From NCBI RefSeq assembly GCF_947489035.1, contig NZ_CANLCI010000003.1, positions 91,533-155,532 on the forward strand: a DNA stretch of 64,000 nt, read 5' to 3'. The notes under the pieces were generated by a model that was not told the origin of the DNA, made no database searches, and saw only the letters and a program-made list of their open reading frames with translations. A program made the position numbers and the translations under genes. This stretch comes from an uncultured Ferrimonas sp. (lineage in GTDB: Bacteria; Pseudomonadota; Gammaproteobacteria; Enterobacterales; Shewanellaceae). Shown here piece after piece: positions 31,842-41,167 of the stretch (its first letter is position 1; each line of letters opens with the position of its first letter).

Positions 31842-33683
31842 ATGGCAAAAACGCCTTCGATGATTGGACGATTCTTTCGTTTAATATTCTCTGTTATCAA
31901 TACGTTCCGCCGTATTGTTCTTAACGTTTTGTTTTTCACCGTACTGGCGCTGATTGTCATTGGCTTTAGCCGTGATAGCGCCGCGCCAACCGTACAAGAT
32001 GGCGCGGCATTGGTGATCGCTTTAGACGGCATCGTGGTTGAAGAGTTAACTCCGGTTGATCCTTTTGAGGCGTTAACGGGCCAAGACAGTGATCGCCCCC
32101 AAGAGATCTTATTGGCTGATCTGCTGCACAGCATTGATCAGGCCGGTAAAGACGACCGCATCAAAGGCATTGTCTTAAAACCCGGTAACTTTAAGGCCAG
32201 CATTGCCAAGCTGGAAGATATCGGCACCGCCTTAGCGCGCTACAAAGAAAACGGCAAACCGCTGCTGTTCTTTGGCGGCGGCATTGATCAAAGTAACTAT
32301 TACCTAGCTTCTTACGCCGATGAGATCACCATCAATCCTGGCGGTGGCGTTGCCATTGAAGGCTTTGGCATGAGCCGCCTTTACTACAACGAGGCGCTGC
32401 AAAACCTGAAGGTGACGACCCACCTGTATCGCGTTGGCAAATATAAGTCGTTTGCCGAGTCTTACACCCGCAACGACATGTCAGCCCCCGCCCGTGAAGC
32501 GGCTCAAGCCGTAATTGATGATCTGTGGCAAAGCTACGTAGATACCGTCAGCAGCAATCGTGAAATTGATCCCCGCGCACTGGCGCCAAGCTTGGACAAC
32601 ATCAGCCTGTTGCTGGACGAAAATGGCAACGATCCGGCCGCCATGGCGCTGGCAACCGGTTTGGTTGACACCTTGGCCACCGACATCGCCATGCGCGACA
32701 GCTTGATGCAGACCTTTGGTGCTGACGAAGAAGACGACAGCAAGCTAAACGCCATTGGCCTGCAAGACTACGCCGCCATGGTGGCCCCAACCGCGAATCC
32801 GCTGCAGCAAAATAAAATCGCCATTATTGTGGCTAAAGGCACCATCTTAAATGGTGACCAACCCTCCGGCACCATTGGTGGCGTTTCAACCTCAAAGCTC
32901 CTGCGTCAAGCGCGACAAGATGACCAAGTTAAAGCGGTTGTGCTGCGTGTTGATAGCGGTGGCGGTAGCGCATACGCCTCGGAGCAGATCCGCCAAGAGG
33001 TATTAGCCCTACAAGAAGCCGGTAAGCCAGTTGTGGCCTCAATGGGCTCAGTGGCGGCCTCTGGTGGCTACTGGATATCTGCCAGTACCGATCGGATCTT
33101 CGCCCAAAAAGACACCATCACTGGATCAATTGGCATCATCAGCATGTTCCAAACCTTCGAAAATGCCGCGGAATACATCGGCGTGCATCAAGATGGGGTC
33201 GCCACCAGCGACATTCGTCAGATCAGCTTTATCGAGCCGCTGAACGATAAGATTGGTCCAATCATGCAACGCTTAATGGATAAGGGTTACCACGACTTTA
33301 TCTCGTTGGTTGCCAAATCACGACAGATGGAATTGGAACAAGTCGACGCCATTGCCCAAGGCCGGATCTGGAGCGGTGCTGATGCACTGGAGCTGGGACT
33401 GGTGGATGAGCTGGGCAGCTTGGAACAGGCGGTGATCGCGGCGGCTTCGCTGGCGGATCTGAGCGATTACGACACCAAAGTGATTGGTCACGAGCTCAGC
33501 CCCGAGCAAGAGCTGCTGCGTGAAGTCATGAACAACGTGGCGGTATACCTGCCAGCACCAAACAGCGAAACCAAACTGTTGTGGCAACTGAAAGGATTGC
33601 TGAAACCAATTGCTGAGCAGATGCAGTTAGACGATCCAAACAACCTCTACTACCTGTGCATGGAATGCAGTAACGTTCGTTAA
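31842..33683 (+). CDS. sppA: Signal peptide peptidase SppA, long (67K) form
   Basis: 613-residue inner-membrane serine protease that degrades cleaved signal peptides in the periplasm. One N-terminal TM helix (residues about 26-43), then two tandem ClpP-like domains. The catalytic dyad is Lys202 in VGKYKSFAES of the first domain and Ser407 in SVAASGGYWIS of the second. Upstream of ansA as in E. coli. Confidence 0.95.
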   Translation: MAKTPSMIGRFFRLIFSVINTFRRIVLNVLFFTVLALIVIGFSRDSAAPTVQDGAALVIALDGIVVEELTPVDPFEALTGQDSDRPQEILLADLLHSIDQAGKDDRIKGIVLKPGNFKASIAKLEDIGTALARYKENGKPLLFFGGGIDQSNYYLASYADEITINPGGGVAIEGFGMSRLYYNEALQNLKVTTHLYRVGKYKSFAESYTRNDMSAPAREAAQAVIDDLWQSYVDTVSSNREIDPRALAPSLDNISLLLDENGNDPAAMALATGLVDTLATDIAMRDSLMQTFGADEEDDSKLNAIGLQDYAAMVAPTANPLQQNKIAIIVAKGTILNGDQPSGTIGGVSTSKLLRQARQDDQVKAVVLRVDSGGGSAYASEQIRQEVLALQEAGKPVVASMGSVAASGGYWISASTDRIFAQKDTITGSIGIISMFQTFENAAEYIGVHQDGVATSDIRQISFIEPLNDKIGPIMQRLMDKGYHDFISLVAKSRQMELEQVDAIAQGRIWSGADALELGLVDELGSLEQAVIAAASLADLSDYDTKVIGHELSPEQELLREVMNNVAVYLPAPNSETKLLWQLKGLLKPIAEQMQLDDPNNLYYLCMECSNVR

Positions 33684-33704
33684 CTCACATCCCTAGCGCA
33701 AGAC

Positions 33705-33735
33705 TAAGCCCAGCAATTTGCTGGGCTTTCTTTTC
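33705..33735 (+). terminator. Terminator after sppA
   Basis: Stem AAGCCCAGCA/TGCTGGGCTT followed by TCTTTTCC. Confidence 0.85.
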
Positions 33736-33748
33736 CCTCTCGCAACGC

Positions 33749-33754
33749 TATAAT
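33749..33754 (+). promoter_or_regulatory. ansA: Candidate -10 box of ansA
   Basis: TATAAT 35 bases before the ansA ATG, just after the sppA terminator; the -35 is not clear. Confidence 0.4.
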
Positions 33755-33788
33755 CGCCGCCATTGTTCCTTCCAACAGAACGCTACTC

Positions 33789-34799
33789 ATGCAACGTAAA
33801 CGCATCTATGTCGCCTATACCGGCGGCACCATCGGTATGCAGCGTACCGACAAAGGCTACGCGCCAGTGGCTGGCTTCTTAACCCAAAGCGTTAAGGCCA
33901 ACCCAGAGTTCCACCGCGATGAAATGCCCGAGTTTGAGATCCATGAGTATGATCAGCTGATTGACTCGTCCAATACCGATCCCAGCGATTGGCAGCGGAT
34001 CGCTGACGACGTGGCCGACAACTACGATCGCTTCGATGGCTTTGTTATTTTGCATGGCACCGACACCATGGCGTTTACCGCCTCTGCGCTGTCGTTTATG
34101 TTGCAGGGCCTGAGCAAGCCCGTGATTGTGACCGGTTCACAGATCCCACTGGTTGAGTTGCGCTCAGACGGGCAAACCAATTTATTGAACTCGCTCTACA
34201 TTGCCGCCAATTACCAAATTGCCGAAGTGTGCCTGTTCTTCAATAACGTCTTACTGCGCGGCAACCGCAGCACCAAGGTGCATGCCGACGGCTTTGCCGC
34301 CTTTGGCAGTCCGAACTTACCGCCGCTGCTGAATGCCGGTATCGAGATCCGCACGGGTGAGCCAGCACTGGAAGCCGCCGCTGGCGTAAAACTCAGCGTG
34401 GCCAACATCAGCACCCAAGCGATTGGCGTGGTTACCCTCTACCCTGGGATCAGCACCGAGGTGATCGCCAACATTTTGCAACAGCCAGTCAAAGCCTTGA
34501 TCTTGCTGTCGTTTGGAGTTGGTAATGCGCCAGAACGCCCCGATCTGCTGCAGCTACTGCAAGAGGCCCATCAACGTGAGATCTTGGTGTTAAACCTGAC
34601 TCAATGCCTGCAAGGCAAAGTGAATATGGCCGGCTACGCTACCGGTAATGCCTTGTCTCAGGCAGGGGTGTTATCGGGCTTTGATATGACCACCGAAGCG
34701 GCACTCACCAAGCTGCACTATTTGCTGTCACAGCCACTGAGCTTTGCAGAACGATGCCAACTGGTGCAGCAACCGTTGCGGGGCGAACTTAGCCAGTAA
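33789..34799 (+). CDS. ansA: L-asparaginase I, cytoplasmic
   Basis: 336-residue type I asparaginase hydrolysing asparagine to aspartate and ammonia. Active-site motif 1 is YTGGTIGMQRT near residue 10 with the nucleophile Thr, and motif 2 is LHGTDTMAFTASAL near residue 90. No signal peptide, so cytoplasmic AnsA rather than periplasmic AnsB. Monocistronic between two terminators; order sppA-ansA as in enterobacteria. Confidence 0.95.
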   Translation: MQRKRIYVAYTGGTIGMQRTDKGYAPVAGFLTQSVKANPEFHRDEMPEFEIHEYDQLIDSSNTDPSDWQRIADDVADNYDRFDGFVILHGTDTMAFTASALSFMLQGLSKPVIVTGSQIPLVELRSDGQTNLLNSLYIAANYQIAEVCLFFNNVLLRGNRSTKVHADGFAAFGSPNLPPLLNAGIEIRTGEPALEAAAGVKLSVANISTQAIGVVTLYPGISTEVIANILQQPVKALILLSFGVGNAPERPDLLQLLQEAHQREILVLNLTQCLQGKVNMAGYATGNALSQAGVLSGFDMTTEAALTKLHYLLSQPLSFAERCQLVQQPLRGELSQ

Positions 34800-34813
34800 T
34801 GGCAGCCTAAAAC

Positions 34814-34844
34814 AAAAAACCGGAGCCTTGGCTCCGGTTTTTTA
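34814..34844 (+). terminator. Bidirectional terminator between ansA and yeaC
   Basis: Stem AACCGGAGCC/GGCTCCGGTT, A-rich before and T-rich after, in a convergent gap. Confidence 0.9.
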
Positions 34845-34862
34845 TGTTGTCGACAACGTCTG

Positions 34863-35135
34863 TCACTCCACCTTGGCATCAATGTGGTTGGGATCAAACT
34901 GCCGTTTTTGCTGTGCTTTAGACAGGTGGTTGATCTCACCTTGCTTATTCACCGTAAGGTGATCCGTGTTATCGGCGTATTTTGCCTGCCACGCAATTAA
35001 CGCCTGCATGGCGCTCTCTCGCTGCTTATCGCTTAAACGTGTGCCATCCGGCCACTTACCGGTTTCCACGCCGCCCTGAAGGCGCTCACGCATCTCTGGG
35101 GTCAAGCTGTCGACCATCCCTTGCCAATCCATCAC
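34863..35135 (-). CDS. yeaC: YeaC-like DUF1315 protein
   Basis: 90-residue cytoplasmic protein of the DUF1315 family. Shared with E. coli YeaC are a LTPEMRERLQGGVETGKWPD segment, with the GKWPDG core, and LIAWQAKY. Function unknown. In E. coli yeaC lies near gapA and ansA, a neighbourhood preserved here. It overlaps the upstream zinc-ribbon gene by four bases. Confidence 0.88.
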   Translation of the reverse strand: MMDWQGMVDSLTPEMRERLQGGVETGKWPDGTRLSDKQRESAMQALIAWQAKYADNTDHLTVNKQGEINHLSKAQQKRQFDPNHIDAKVE

Positions 35136-35455
35136 TTACCTCTTTTGTTCAATACAATGCGAACGCGGGTGATCAGATAGAAAACAAACCCAGCGGCCAT
35201 AGAGCCAACCCCAACCGGTTGACGCCAATTGGTCTGTGGCGAACCACCCCACCACCAAATGGCAAAGCCAGCAACAAACAGCAGCAACGCAATAAAGCTG
35301 TGATTCATCAACTGTTGCTGCGTTCGAATTGCGCGAATACGCATCGCTTGCGCTTGCTTCTCTGGATCATCCGAGATGGTAAACCCACAGTGGGGACAAA
35401 CCCCGGCCTTATTTGATATTTGCTTGCTGCATGCGCCGCAGTGGATCAACGCCAT
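35132..35455 (-). CDS. Zinc-ribbon membrane protein of unknown function
   Basis: 107 residues: an N-terminal zinc ribbon with CGAC and CPHCG pairs (residues about 6-23), a charged linker, and two TM helices (FIALLLFVAGFAIWWW and MAAGFVFYLITRVRIVL). Likely a cytoplasmic zinc ribbon tethered to the inner membrane. Coupled to yeaC by a four-base overlap. Function unknown. Confidence 0.75.
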   Translation of the reverse strand: MALIHCGACSKQISNKAGVCPHCGFTISDDPEKQAQAMRIRAIRTQQQLMNHSFIALLLFVAGFAIWWWGGSPQTNWRQPVGVGSMAAGFVFYLITRVRIVLNKRGK

Positions 35456-35517
35456 TGCTCGTTCCCTGATGCTGTTATCACGTGCTGATCACTATACGTT
35501 TTCACGCTATTAGGCAC

Positions 35518-35548
35518 AAAAAAAACCAGCCTGCCGGCTGGTTTTTTG
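35518..35548 (-). terminator. Terminator after the long-form GAPDH gene
   Basis: Stem AAAACCAGCC/GGCTGGTTTT with a T-run on the minus strand; A/T flanks could let it work both ways. Confidence 0.88.
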
Positions 35549-35564
35549 TGCAACAGCTGTTGGC

Positions 35565-36989
35565 TTAAGGCAGCACAACACCGGTTACGTTAAGCATCTT
35601 CGCCATCACTTGCACAACCTGGCAGCTGTAGCCAAATTCGTTGTCGTACCAGACGTACAGTACCGCACGATCACCATCAACGATGGTGGCTTCGGAATCG
35701 ACAATGCCTGCAAAGCGGCTACCCACCAAATCCGTTGATACCACTTCGGTTGAAGCGGTGTAATCAATCTGGTTTTGCAACTCAGAGAACAGCGCGGTTT
35801 GGCGCAGGTATTCATTCATTTCGTCACGGCTGGTTTCCTGACCTAAGTTCAGGTTCATGATCGCCATTGACACGTTCGGGGTTGGTACGCGGATAGCGTT
35901 ACCAGTCAACTTACCTTTCAGCACTGGGAACGCTTTGGCAACAGCCTTAGCCGCACCGGTAGAGGTTAACACCATGTTCAGTGGTGCACTGCGACCGCGA
36001 CGGTCCCCTTTGTGGTAGTTGTCGATCAGGTTCTGATCGTTGGTGTAGGAGTGTACGGTTTCTACGTGGCCGTTGTTGATGCCAAACTTGTCGTATACCG
36101 CTTTCAATACCGGAGTAATGGCATTGGTGGTACACGAAGCGGCAGACAAGATGGTGTCGCTATCCAGCACGTCAGCGTCGTTCACGCCGTACACCACGTT
36201 CTTGATCTCACCACCGGCTGGCGCGGTCAACAGCACCTTAGCGGTGCCCTTAGATTGCAGGTGTTGGCCTAGGCCTTCTTCGTCTTTCCAGATCCCGGTG
36301 TTATCAACCACCAATGCATTATCAATGCCGTATTCGGTGTAATCGATTTGATCTGGGGAGTTCGCGTAGATCACCTGAATGTAGGTGCCGTTCGCGATGA
36401 TGGCGTTGTTCTCTTCATCAATCTCAATTGAGCCGTTGAACGGGCCGTGGATGGAATCACGACGCAGCAAGCTGGCGCGTTTCTCTAAGTCGCCTTCACG
36501 GCCGCCACGCACCACGATGGCACGCAAACGCATGGTATTGGAAACACCGGTGCGTTCAATCAACAGTCGCGCCAGCAGGCGGCCAATGCGGCCAAAACCG
36601 TAAAGCACAACATCACGCTGTTCCATCTCTTTGCCAATGGCTGGAGCCAGCTGCTCAGTCATGTAAGCTTCGATTTCGCTGCCGTCGCTGTGGTTGCGCC
36701 AGTAGTTGATCGCCAACTTACCAATATCAACACGGGCGTGCTTTACATCTAAGCGGCTCAGCGCTTCCACAAACGGAAAACTTTCGCGCAAGCGCAGCTT
36801 GGCACCTTCATACTTCTTCACCAAGCGGTGTGCTTTGGTGATGTCGATGGTTGAGGCGTTCAATAGCGGGCGACCGTAAATCAGCACTTCCACACCTTGG
36901 TTACGGTACAGTTTGCCAATAATTGGTTGCATCGCTTCGGCCAGTTCGAATCGCTCTTGCCAGCTTTGAAGATGTTTGTCAGCGGTCAT
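35565..36989 (-). CDS. Long-form glyceraldehyde-3-phosphate dehydrogenase
   Basis: 474 residues, about 130 longer than usual GAPDH because of an N-terminal extension. The Rossmann fold starts VVLYGFGRIGRLLARLL near residue 126; the catalytic cysteine is in SAASCTTNAITP, with substrate Arg region PTPNVSMAIMNL. This long class is known in Shewanella, Vibrio and Pseudomonas (PA3001-like). It may serve the reverse, gluconeogenic direction, since gapA lies nearby; that is inference. It is divergent from the DUF2989 gene. Confidence 0.88.
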   Translation of the reverse strand: MTADKHLQSWQERFELAEAMQPIIGKLYRNQGVEVLIYGRPLLNASTIDITKAHRLVKKYEGAKLRLRESFPFVEALSRLDVKHARVDIGKLAINYWRNHSDGSEIEAYMTEQLAPAIGKEMEQRDVVLYGFGRIGRLLARLLIERTGVSNTMRLRAIVVRGGREGDLEKRASLLRRDSIHGPFNGSIEIDEENNAIIANGTYIQVIYANSPDQIDYTEYGIDNALVVDNTGIWKDEEGLGQHLQSKGTAKVLLTAPAGGEIKNVVYGVNDADVLDSDTILSAASCTTNAITPVLKAVYDKFGINNGHVETVHSYTNDQNLIDNYHKGDRRGRSAPLNMVLTSTGAAKAVAKAFPVLKGKLTGNAIRVPTPNVSMAIMNLNLGQETSRDEMNEYLRQTALFSELQNQIDYTASTEVVSTDLVGSRFAGIVDSEATIVDGDRAVLYVWYDNEFGYSCQVVQVMAKMLNVTGVVLP

Positions 36990-37177
36990 TATGCGCAGTT
37001 CCTACAAAGAAGCACCAATGCTTTCATTTGGCGCTACAGGTAATAGGGTTAATATTGTTTTTTATCACACCGTCTCGCTCTGAAGGTGACGGCGGTAGAA
37101 AGCGCCGCTATTCTACAAAAAAATGTTCCACCGTTTCCAGCCAGTGGAAATGGACAAACTGTTGCAAAACAACAACT

Positions 37178-37186
37178 TTATCCACA
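37178..37186 (+). promoter_or_regulatory. DnaA box upstream of the DUF2989 gene
   Basis: TTATCCACA is a perfect DnaA box, 30 bases before the ATG. A single box may be chance. Confidence 0.35.
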
Positions 37187-37215
37187 TTCACAGGCATATT
37201 TGGTAGTTTTATTTC

Positions 37216-38007
37216 ATGAAGAAACCGCTCGGTTTGTTAATGACTGCTGTTGTTTTAAGCGGTTGTAACCCTAATCTGAATGTTGCCCAGATCTGCGAAG
37301 CCCAACCGCAGATGTGCACCGATGTCGCGCAAGAAAGCTGGTGCCGGCGCACCCGTTCAGAGTTTATCCATTCGCGTTACATCAACCATCGCGATGGCGG
37401 TGCAGACAACATGTATCAGCTGCTCACCCACGCAGAAGATTACAATCGCTGCATGTCTAATGTGGTTCATATGGTGGATAAACCCGGTACTCAAGGCGAC
37501 ACCAACCGTGGCCATTGGTACACCCTATCCATCCAAAGCCTTGAAACATTAAAACAGCAAAGCCGAGACAGCAGCGACCCACTATTAGCGCTATATCACT
37601 GGACTCGCGATAAAAACCCCCAGGCACAGCAGCGATTCTTACAGGCTGAACAAGCCGGTTTGGTGACCAGTCGTAAAGCGATGCAGCTGGCCGCCATCTA
37701 TTTCGCCAAACAGCAGCCCAATAAAAGTCACCACTATGTAAAGCGACTGCTGACCGGCGTGGAGCTCAGTAGCCGATATGATCAGGAGCTATTTGAACTG
37801 GCGGCCAACAGTTACAAACAACAAGGGCAACAAGCGCAAGCATTGGTGTTTGCCTTGCTGAGCAATAGCCAGCAGATCAGCGCCGAGGCACTGGCCAAGC
37901 ACTACCGTGTTGCCATCGATCAATTGCAACAAATTGAGCAGGAATCAGACAAGGTAAAAAGATTACTGAATGACGGTGAATTCGACCCTGAGCAGTGGAA
38001 GATGTAA
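37216..38007 (+). CDS. DUF2989 lipoprotein
   Basis: 263-residue exported lipoprotein: MKKPLGLLMTAVVLSGC ends in a lipobox with Cys about 17, and Asn at +2 so outer-membrane sorting is likely. The rest resembles DUF2989 proteins of Shewanella and Vibrio, with Cys-rich N-terminal part (CEAQPQMC, WCRR, RCMS) and helical-repeat-like C-terminus. Function unknown. It lies between the two GAPDH genes, an order also seen in Shewanella. Confidence 0.85.
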   Translation: MKKPLGLLMTAVVLSGCNPNLNVAQICEAQPQMCTDVAQESWCRRTRSEFIHSRYINHRDGGADNMYQLLTHAEDYNRCMSNVVHMVDKPGTQGDTNRGHWYTLSIQSLETLKQQSRDSSDPLLALYHWTRDKNPQAQQRFLQAEQAGLVTSRKAMQLAAIYFAKQQPNKSHHYVKRLLTGVELSSRYDQELFELAANSYKQQGQQAQALVFALLSNSQQISAEALAKHYRVAIDQLQQIEQESDKVKRLLNDGEFDPEQWKM

Positions 38008-38156
38008 CTCAATTTCACCAAATTTTTTGCCCAATCGGCGCTTTAATTTATGTGACGATGGCGAGCCCCAGCATCAGAAAATCTGGTCTAGATTTGAATT
38101 AGCCAATTTGTGTGACCCAATCTCGTCTAATTACTTACAGTTTGTGACTTAAACCC

Positions 38157-38184
38157 TTGACTGAAGCATACATTCTTGTAATTT
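38157..38184 (+). promoter_or_regulatory. gapA: gapA promoter
   Basis: TTGACT (38157-38162), 16 bases, then TAATTT (38179-38184). The -10 lies inside the HexR palindrome. Confidence 0.6.
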
Positions 38185-38191
38185 TACTACA
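38177..38191. promoter_or_regulatory. HexR operator at gapA
   Basis: TGTAATTTTACTACA fits the HexR consensus TGTARTWWWAYTACA exactly. It overlaps the gapA -10, so HexR binding should repress gapA and release it when KDPG is present. Confidence 0.85.
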
Positions 38192-38219
38192 CAGTTACTA
38201 GTCCATAGGAATAATCACC

Positions 38220-39224
38220 ATGATTAAGATCGCAATTAACGGCTACGGCCGTATCGGCCGCAATGTAGTACGCGCGTTGTATGAAAGCGAAAAGGATTAC
38301 CCAATCCAAATCGTCGCCATCAACGACCTTGGCGACGCCGCGATCAACGCTCACCTGACCAAGTACGATTCCGTACATGGCCGCTTCAATGCGAAGGTTG
38401 AGCACGAAGAAGGCGCAATCACCATCAACGGCGATCGCATTCAAACTTTCTCTGAGCGTGATCCTTCCGCTCTGCCTTGGGAAGAGCTGGGTGTAGACGT
38501 AGTATTTGAATGTACCGGTATCTTCACCACCAAAGCGACTGCCTCTAAGCACATCGAAGCGGGTGCCAAGAAGGTAATCATTTCTGCTCCTGGTAAAGAA
38601 GTAGATGCGACCGTTGTTTACGGCGTTAACCATGACGTGGTTACCTCTGACATGACCGTTATCTCTAACGCGTCTTGTACCACCAACTGTTTGGCACCGT
38701 TTGCTAAGCCTTTGAACGACGAACTGGGCATTGAATCTGGTCTGATGACCACCATTCACGCTTACACCAACGATCAGCGTCTGTCTGACGTTTACCACAG
38801 CGATCTGCGCCGCGCCCGTGCCGCTGCCGTAAACATGATCCCAACCAAAACCGGCGCCGCTGCCGCAGTTGGTCTAGTTGTGCCTGATTTGGCTGGTAAG
38901 TTCGACGGTGGTGCCGTACGTGTGCCTACCATCAACGTATCTTTGGTTGATCTGTCTTTCGTTGCCTCTCGCGATACCACCGTTGAAGAAGTAAACGCCA
39001 TCGTTGAAAAAGCGTGCGCTTCTGGCGCCATGAGCGAAGTACTGGCCGTTAACCACGAGCCGCTGGTATCTATCGACTTCAACCACAGCCCAATGTCTTC
39101 TACTTTCGATGCCACTCAGACCCGTGTAAACGGTCGCTTGGTGAAAGTTATGGCTTGGTACGACAACGAGTGGGGTTTCTCTAACCGCATGCTCGACAAC
39201 GCTGTTGTGTTGATGAACGCCTAA
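38220..39224 (+). CDS. gapA: Glyceraldehyde-3-phosphate dehydrogenase
   Basis: 334-residue tetrameric enzyme of glycolysis. It starts [20 protein letters not shown] (NAD loop), has Asp after the second strand (VAINDLGD) that favours NAD over NADP, the catalytic Cys in [12 protein letters not shown] near residue 153, and [10 protein letters not shown] at the C-terminus. Behind a HexR operator. The long-form GAPDH 1.2 kb upstream is a distant paralogue. Confidence 0.95.
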   Translation: MIKIAINGYGRIGRNVVRALYESEKDYPIQIVAINDLGDAAINAHLTKYDSVHGRFNAKVEHEEGAITINGDRIQTFSERDPSALPWEELGVDVVFECTGIFTTKATASKHIEAGAKKVIISAPGKEVDATVVYGVNHDVVTSDMTVISNASCTTNCLAPFAKPLNDELGIESGLMTTIHAYTNDQRLSDVYHSDLRRARAAAVNMIPTKTGAAAAVGLVVPDLAGKFDGGAVRVPTINVSLVDLSFVASRDTTVEEVNAIVEKACASGAMSEVLAVNHEPLVSIDFNHSPMSSTFDATQTRVNGRLVKVMAWYDNEWGFSNRMLDNAVVLMNA

Positions 39225-39239
39225 TCTCGTTTAAAATTA

Positions 39240-39272
39240 ACAAACGCTGGCCAAGGCCAGCGTTTTTTTTAT
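39240..39272 (+). terminator. Terminator after gapA
   Basis: Stem AACGCTGGCC/GGCCAGCGTT and eight Ts. Confidence 0.92.
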
Positions 39273-39285
39273 CGAAAAAAACAGG

Positions 39286-40380
39286 CTATATATCGATAGC
39301 TTGAGACGTTATTTCAACCCTGTGTTTGTAAGGAACATATCTTTCTATTTTCTTTAGGCCGTCGATGTAGTTCTTCACCGCTTTTTTATTAACTAAGTCG
39401 TGATCGGCATCCATCAGCATCATGCGGTATTGCTTTACCATTTCGCTTCTCACTTCAACCAAAACAGTTAAAATGGCGACATCCGATGGCGGTTCTTTGA
39501 TATAGCGCTTGTTATATGCATTCCATGCGTCGTAATTTTCCGAAATTTTTGCGCGATTGAATTTCATCCGAGAATACGACTCAAACTCTGGTGGAACGCC
39601 TTTCGGTCCAGCAACGTACAACAATTTTGATTTACTATAGTCCTGCAACAGTTCCAGCGGCTGTCCTAATTTTTCAACGATTTTATCTACTAATCGCTTG
39701 CTAGAGACTTGGCCATTGATTCGCTGTTTTAGGTTTGCTTGAAGGTCTATCCTTTTCGGCTTCATCTCTTTACCAGACAAAGTAACCCTAATATTGGATA
39801 TGTCACTCACATTGGCGGTTACACTAACTTCGAATAATTCCAGCAGGTAAAACCGGTGTGGAAACTCCCAGTGGCCCTGAGCCATCTGCCTTAGTTCTGC
39901 CAATGATGCGCCGCCATATTCACCAACAAATGTTGTCGCATGGTAAACTTTACAATCGTCAGAATACTTCTCTTGCTCATCTTTAGATAATGCATTGTAT
40001 TTTTCGATACGCTGCAACAACATCGTACGGCTCAGTTTGCTAATAACGATTTTAGGGCGTGACAGCTGCCTCAGTCGGTCAAATAGTTCTGCAGTGCTTG
40101 GTATATTTTCTAAACTGTATACTTCAGCGTAGGTATTTACCGTTGCTTCATTGCCTGGGCAAAGGTGCTCGTCGAATGTAACGCCAACGCCGGAAATCTG
40201 ATTTCCAACTCGATAAACCGGCGCTTTTTTAGCCAAATTTTCCAATTCAGACAATAACATTTCTGGTGACTGCTCTAAGTTCAACCCCTGCACCGAAAGT
40301 GGCAGTTGTACCGCAACAGCGCGAGCAGAAAACATCAATAACCATAAACTGGTTACCAACATAAGATCCCAACGTTTCAT
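39286..40380 (-). CDS. Secreted protein of unknown function, AT-rich
   Basis: 364 residues, not recognised. N-terminal signal peptide MKRWDLMLVTSLWLLMFSARAVA, then a soluble, Lys/Glu/Leu-rich chain with no motif I know, two cysteines (one near residue 74, one near 140) and no second membrane segment. Base composition is clearly more AT-rich than its neighbours, and the gene sits alone between gapA and eda, each side closed by a terminator. That suggests horizontal acquisition or fast evolution; not shown. Confidence 0.68.
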   Translation of the reverse strand: MKRWDLMLVTSLWLLMFSARAVAVQLPLSVQGLNLEQSPEMLLSELENLAKKAPVYRVGNQISGVGVTFDEHLCPGNEATVNTYAEVYSLENIPSTAELFDRLRQLSRPKIVISKLSRTMLLQRIEKYNALSKDEQEKYSDDCKVYHATTFVGEYGGASLAELRQMAQGHWEFPHRFYLLELFEVSVTANVSDISNIRVTLSGKEMKPKRIDLQANLKQRINGQVSSKRLVDKIVEKLGQPLELLQDYSKSKLLYVAGPKGVPPEFESYSRMKFNRAKISENYDAWNAYNKRYIKEPPSDVAILTVLVEVRSEMVKQYRMMLMDADHDLVNKKAVKNYIDGLKKIERYVPYKHRVEITSQAIDI

Positions 40381-40461
40381 CTTGAATGCTTCCCATCAGA
40401 TTATCCAATCTGTAAGGGTAGTCGCAGTATTAAAGCCTTTTATTATTATTCAAAGCGCTCA

Positions 40462-40494
40462 CAAAAAAATGGCCAGCAATGAGCTGACCATTTT
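40462..40494 (-). terminator. Terminator of the zwf-pgl-edd-eda operon
   Basis: Stem ATGGTCAGC/GCTGGCCAT (two G-T pairs) and TTTTTTTG on the minus strand, about 32 bases after the eda stop. Confidence 0.8.
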
Positions 40495-40525
40495 CGTCTG
40501 TTAACGTATCTATCGGTGCTAAAGT

Positions 40526-41158
40526 TTAAGCCAAGGCTTGCTTCGACAGCTCAGTAATACGCGCCCAGTCACCGGCTTCAACCGCATCGGTTGGAGCAAC
40601 CCAGCTGCCACCAACACACTTCACATTATTCAATGCAAGGTAGTCGTGGTAGTTCGCCAGACTGATCCCACCTGTTGGGCAGAAGGTCAGTTTCAGCATC
40701 GGCCCAGACATCGCCTTAAGCGCCTTAACCCCACCATTTGACTCAGCAGGAAAGAACTTCAGGTGATCATAACCGTGCTCTAAAGCGATCATCATGTCTG
40801 ATACTGAGGCAACCCCTGGGATCAGCGGAATATTACGCTGCTTCGCCGCCGCCAGTAGCGTTGGTGTGGTGCCAGGGCTAATAGCAAACTGCGCGCCAGC
40901 TTCAATCACCGCGTCCAGCTGCTCTGGGCACAAGACCGTGCCCGCACCAACTAATGCTTCAGGAACCGCTTGGCGAATTTGACGAATTGCTTCGATAGCG
41001 CACTCGGTTCGCAGTGTCACTTCTAAGATCTTAATGCCACCTTCAACCAAAGCCTGAGCCAGCGGTACCGCTTCTTCTAAGTTTTGAATCACCATTACTG
41101 GCACAACCTTGCTGCGAGCAAAAACCTCAGCAGGCTGCATTTGCCATAAATCGCTCAT
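40526..41158 (-). CDS. eda: KHG/KDPG aldolase
   Basis: 210-residue class I aldolase splitting KDPG to pyruvate and glyceraldehyde-3-phosphate, end step of the Entner-Doudoroff path. Motifs are GGIKILEVTLRTECA near residue 40, LVGAGTVL near 72, the Schiff-base Lys in HLKFFPAES near 133 and FCPTGGIS near 160. Last gene of the operon, nine bases after edd. Confidence 0.97.
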   Translation of the reverse strand: MSDLWQMQPAEVFARSKVVPVMVIQNLEEAVPLAQALVEGGIKILEVTLRTECAIEAIRQIRQAVPEALVGAGTVLCPEQLDAVIEAGAQFAISPGTTPTLLAAAKQRNIPLIPGVASVSDMMIALEHGYDHLKFFPAESNGGVKALKAMSGPMLKLTFCPTGGISLANYHDYLALNNVKCVGGSWVAPTDAVEAGDWARITELSKQALA

Positions 41159-41167
41159 GTTCGTTCC

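Noticed and set aside
37178..37186. Replication origin near the DnaA box
   Set aside because: Only one box, no AT-rich unwinding region or dnaA/gidA neighbours.
38187..38798. 203-codon minus-strand frame opposite gapA
   Set aside because: Shadow of gapA codon bias; no ribosome site.
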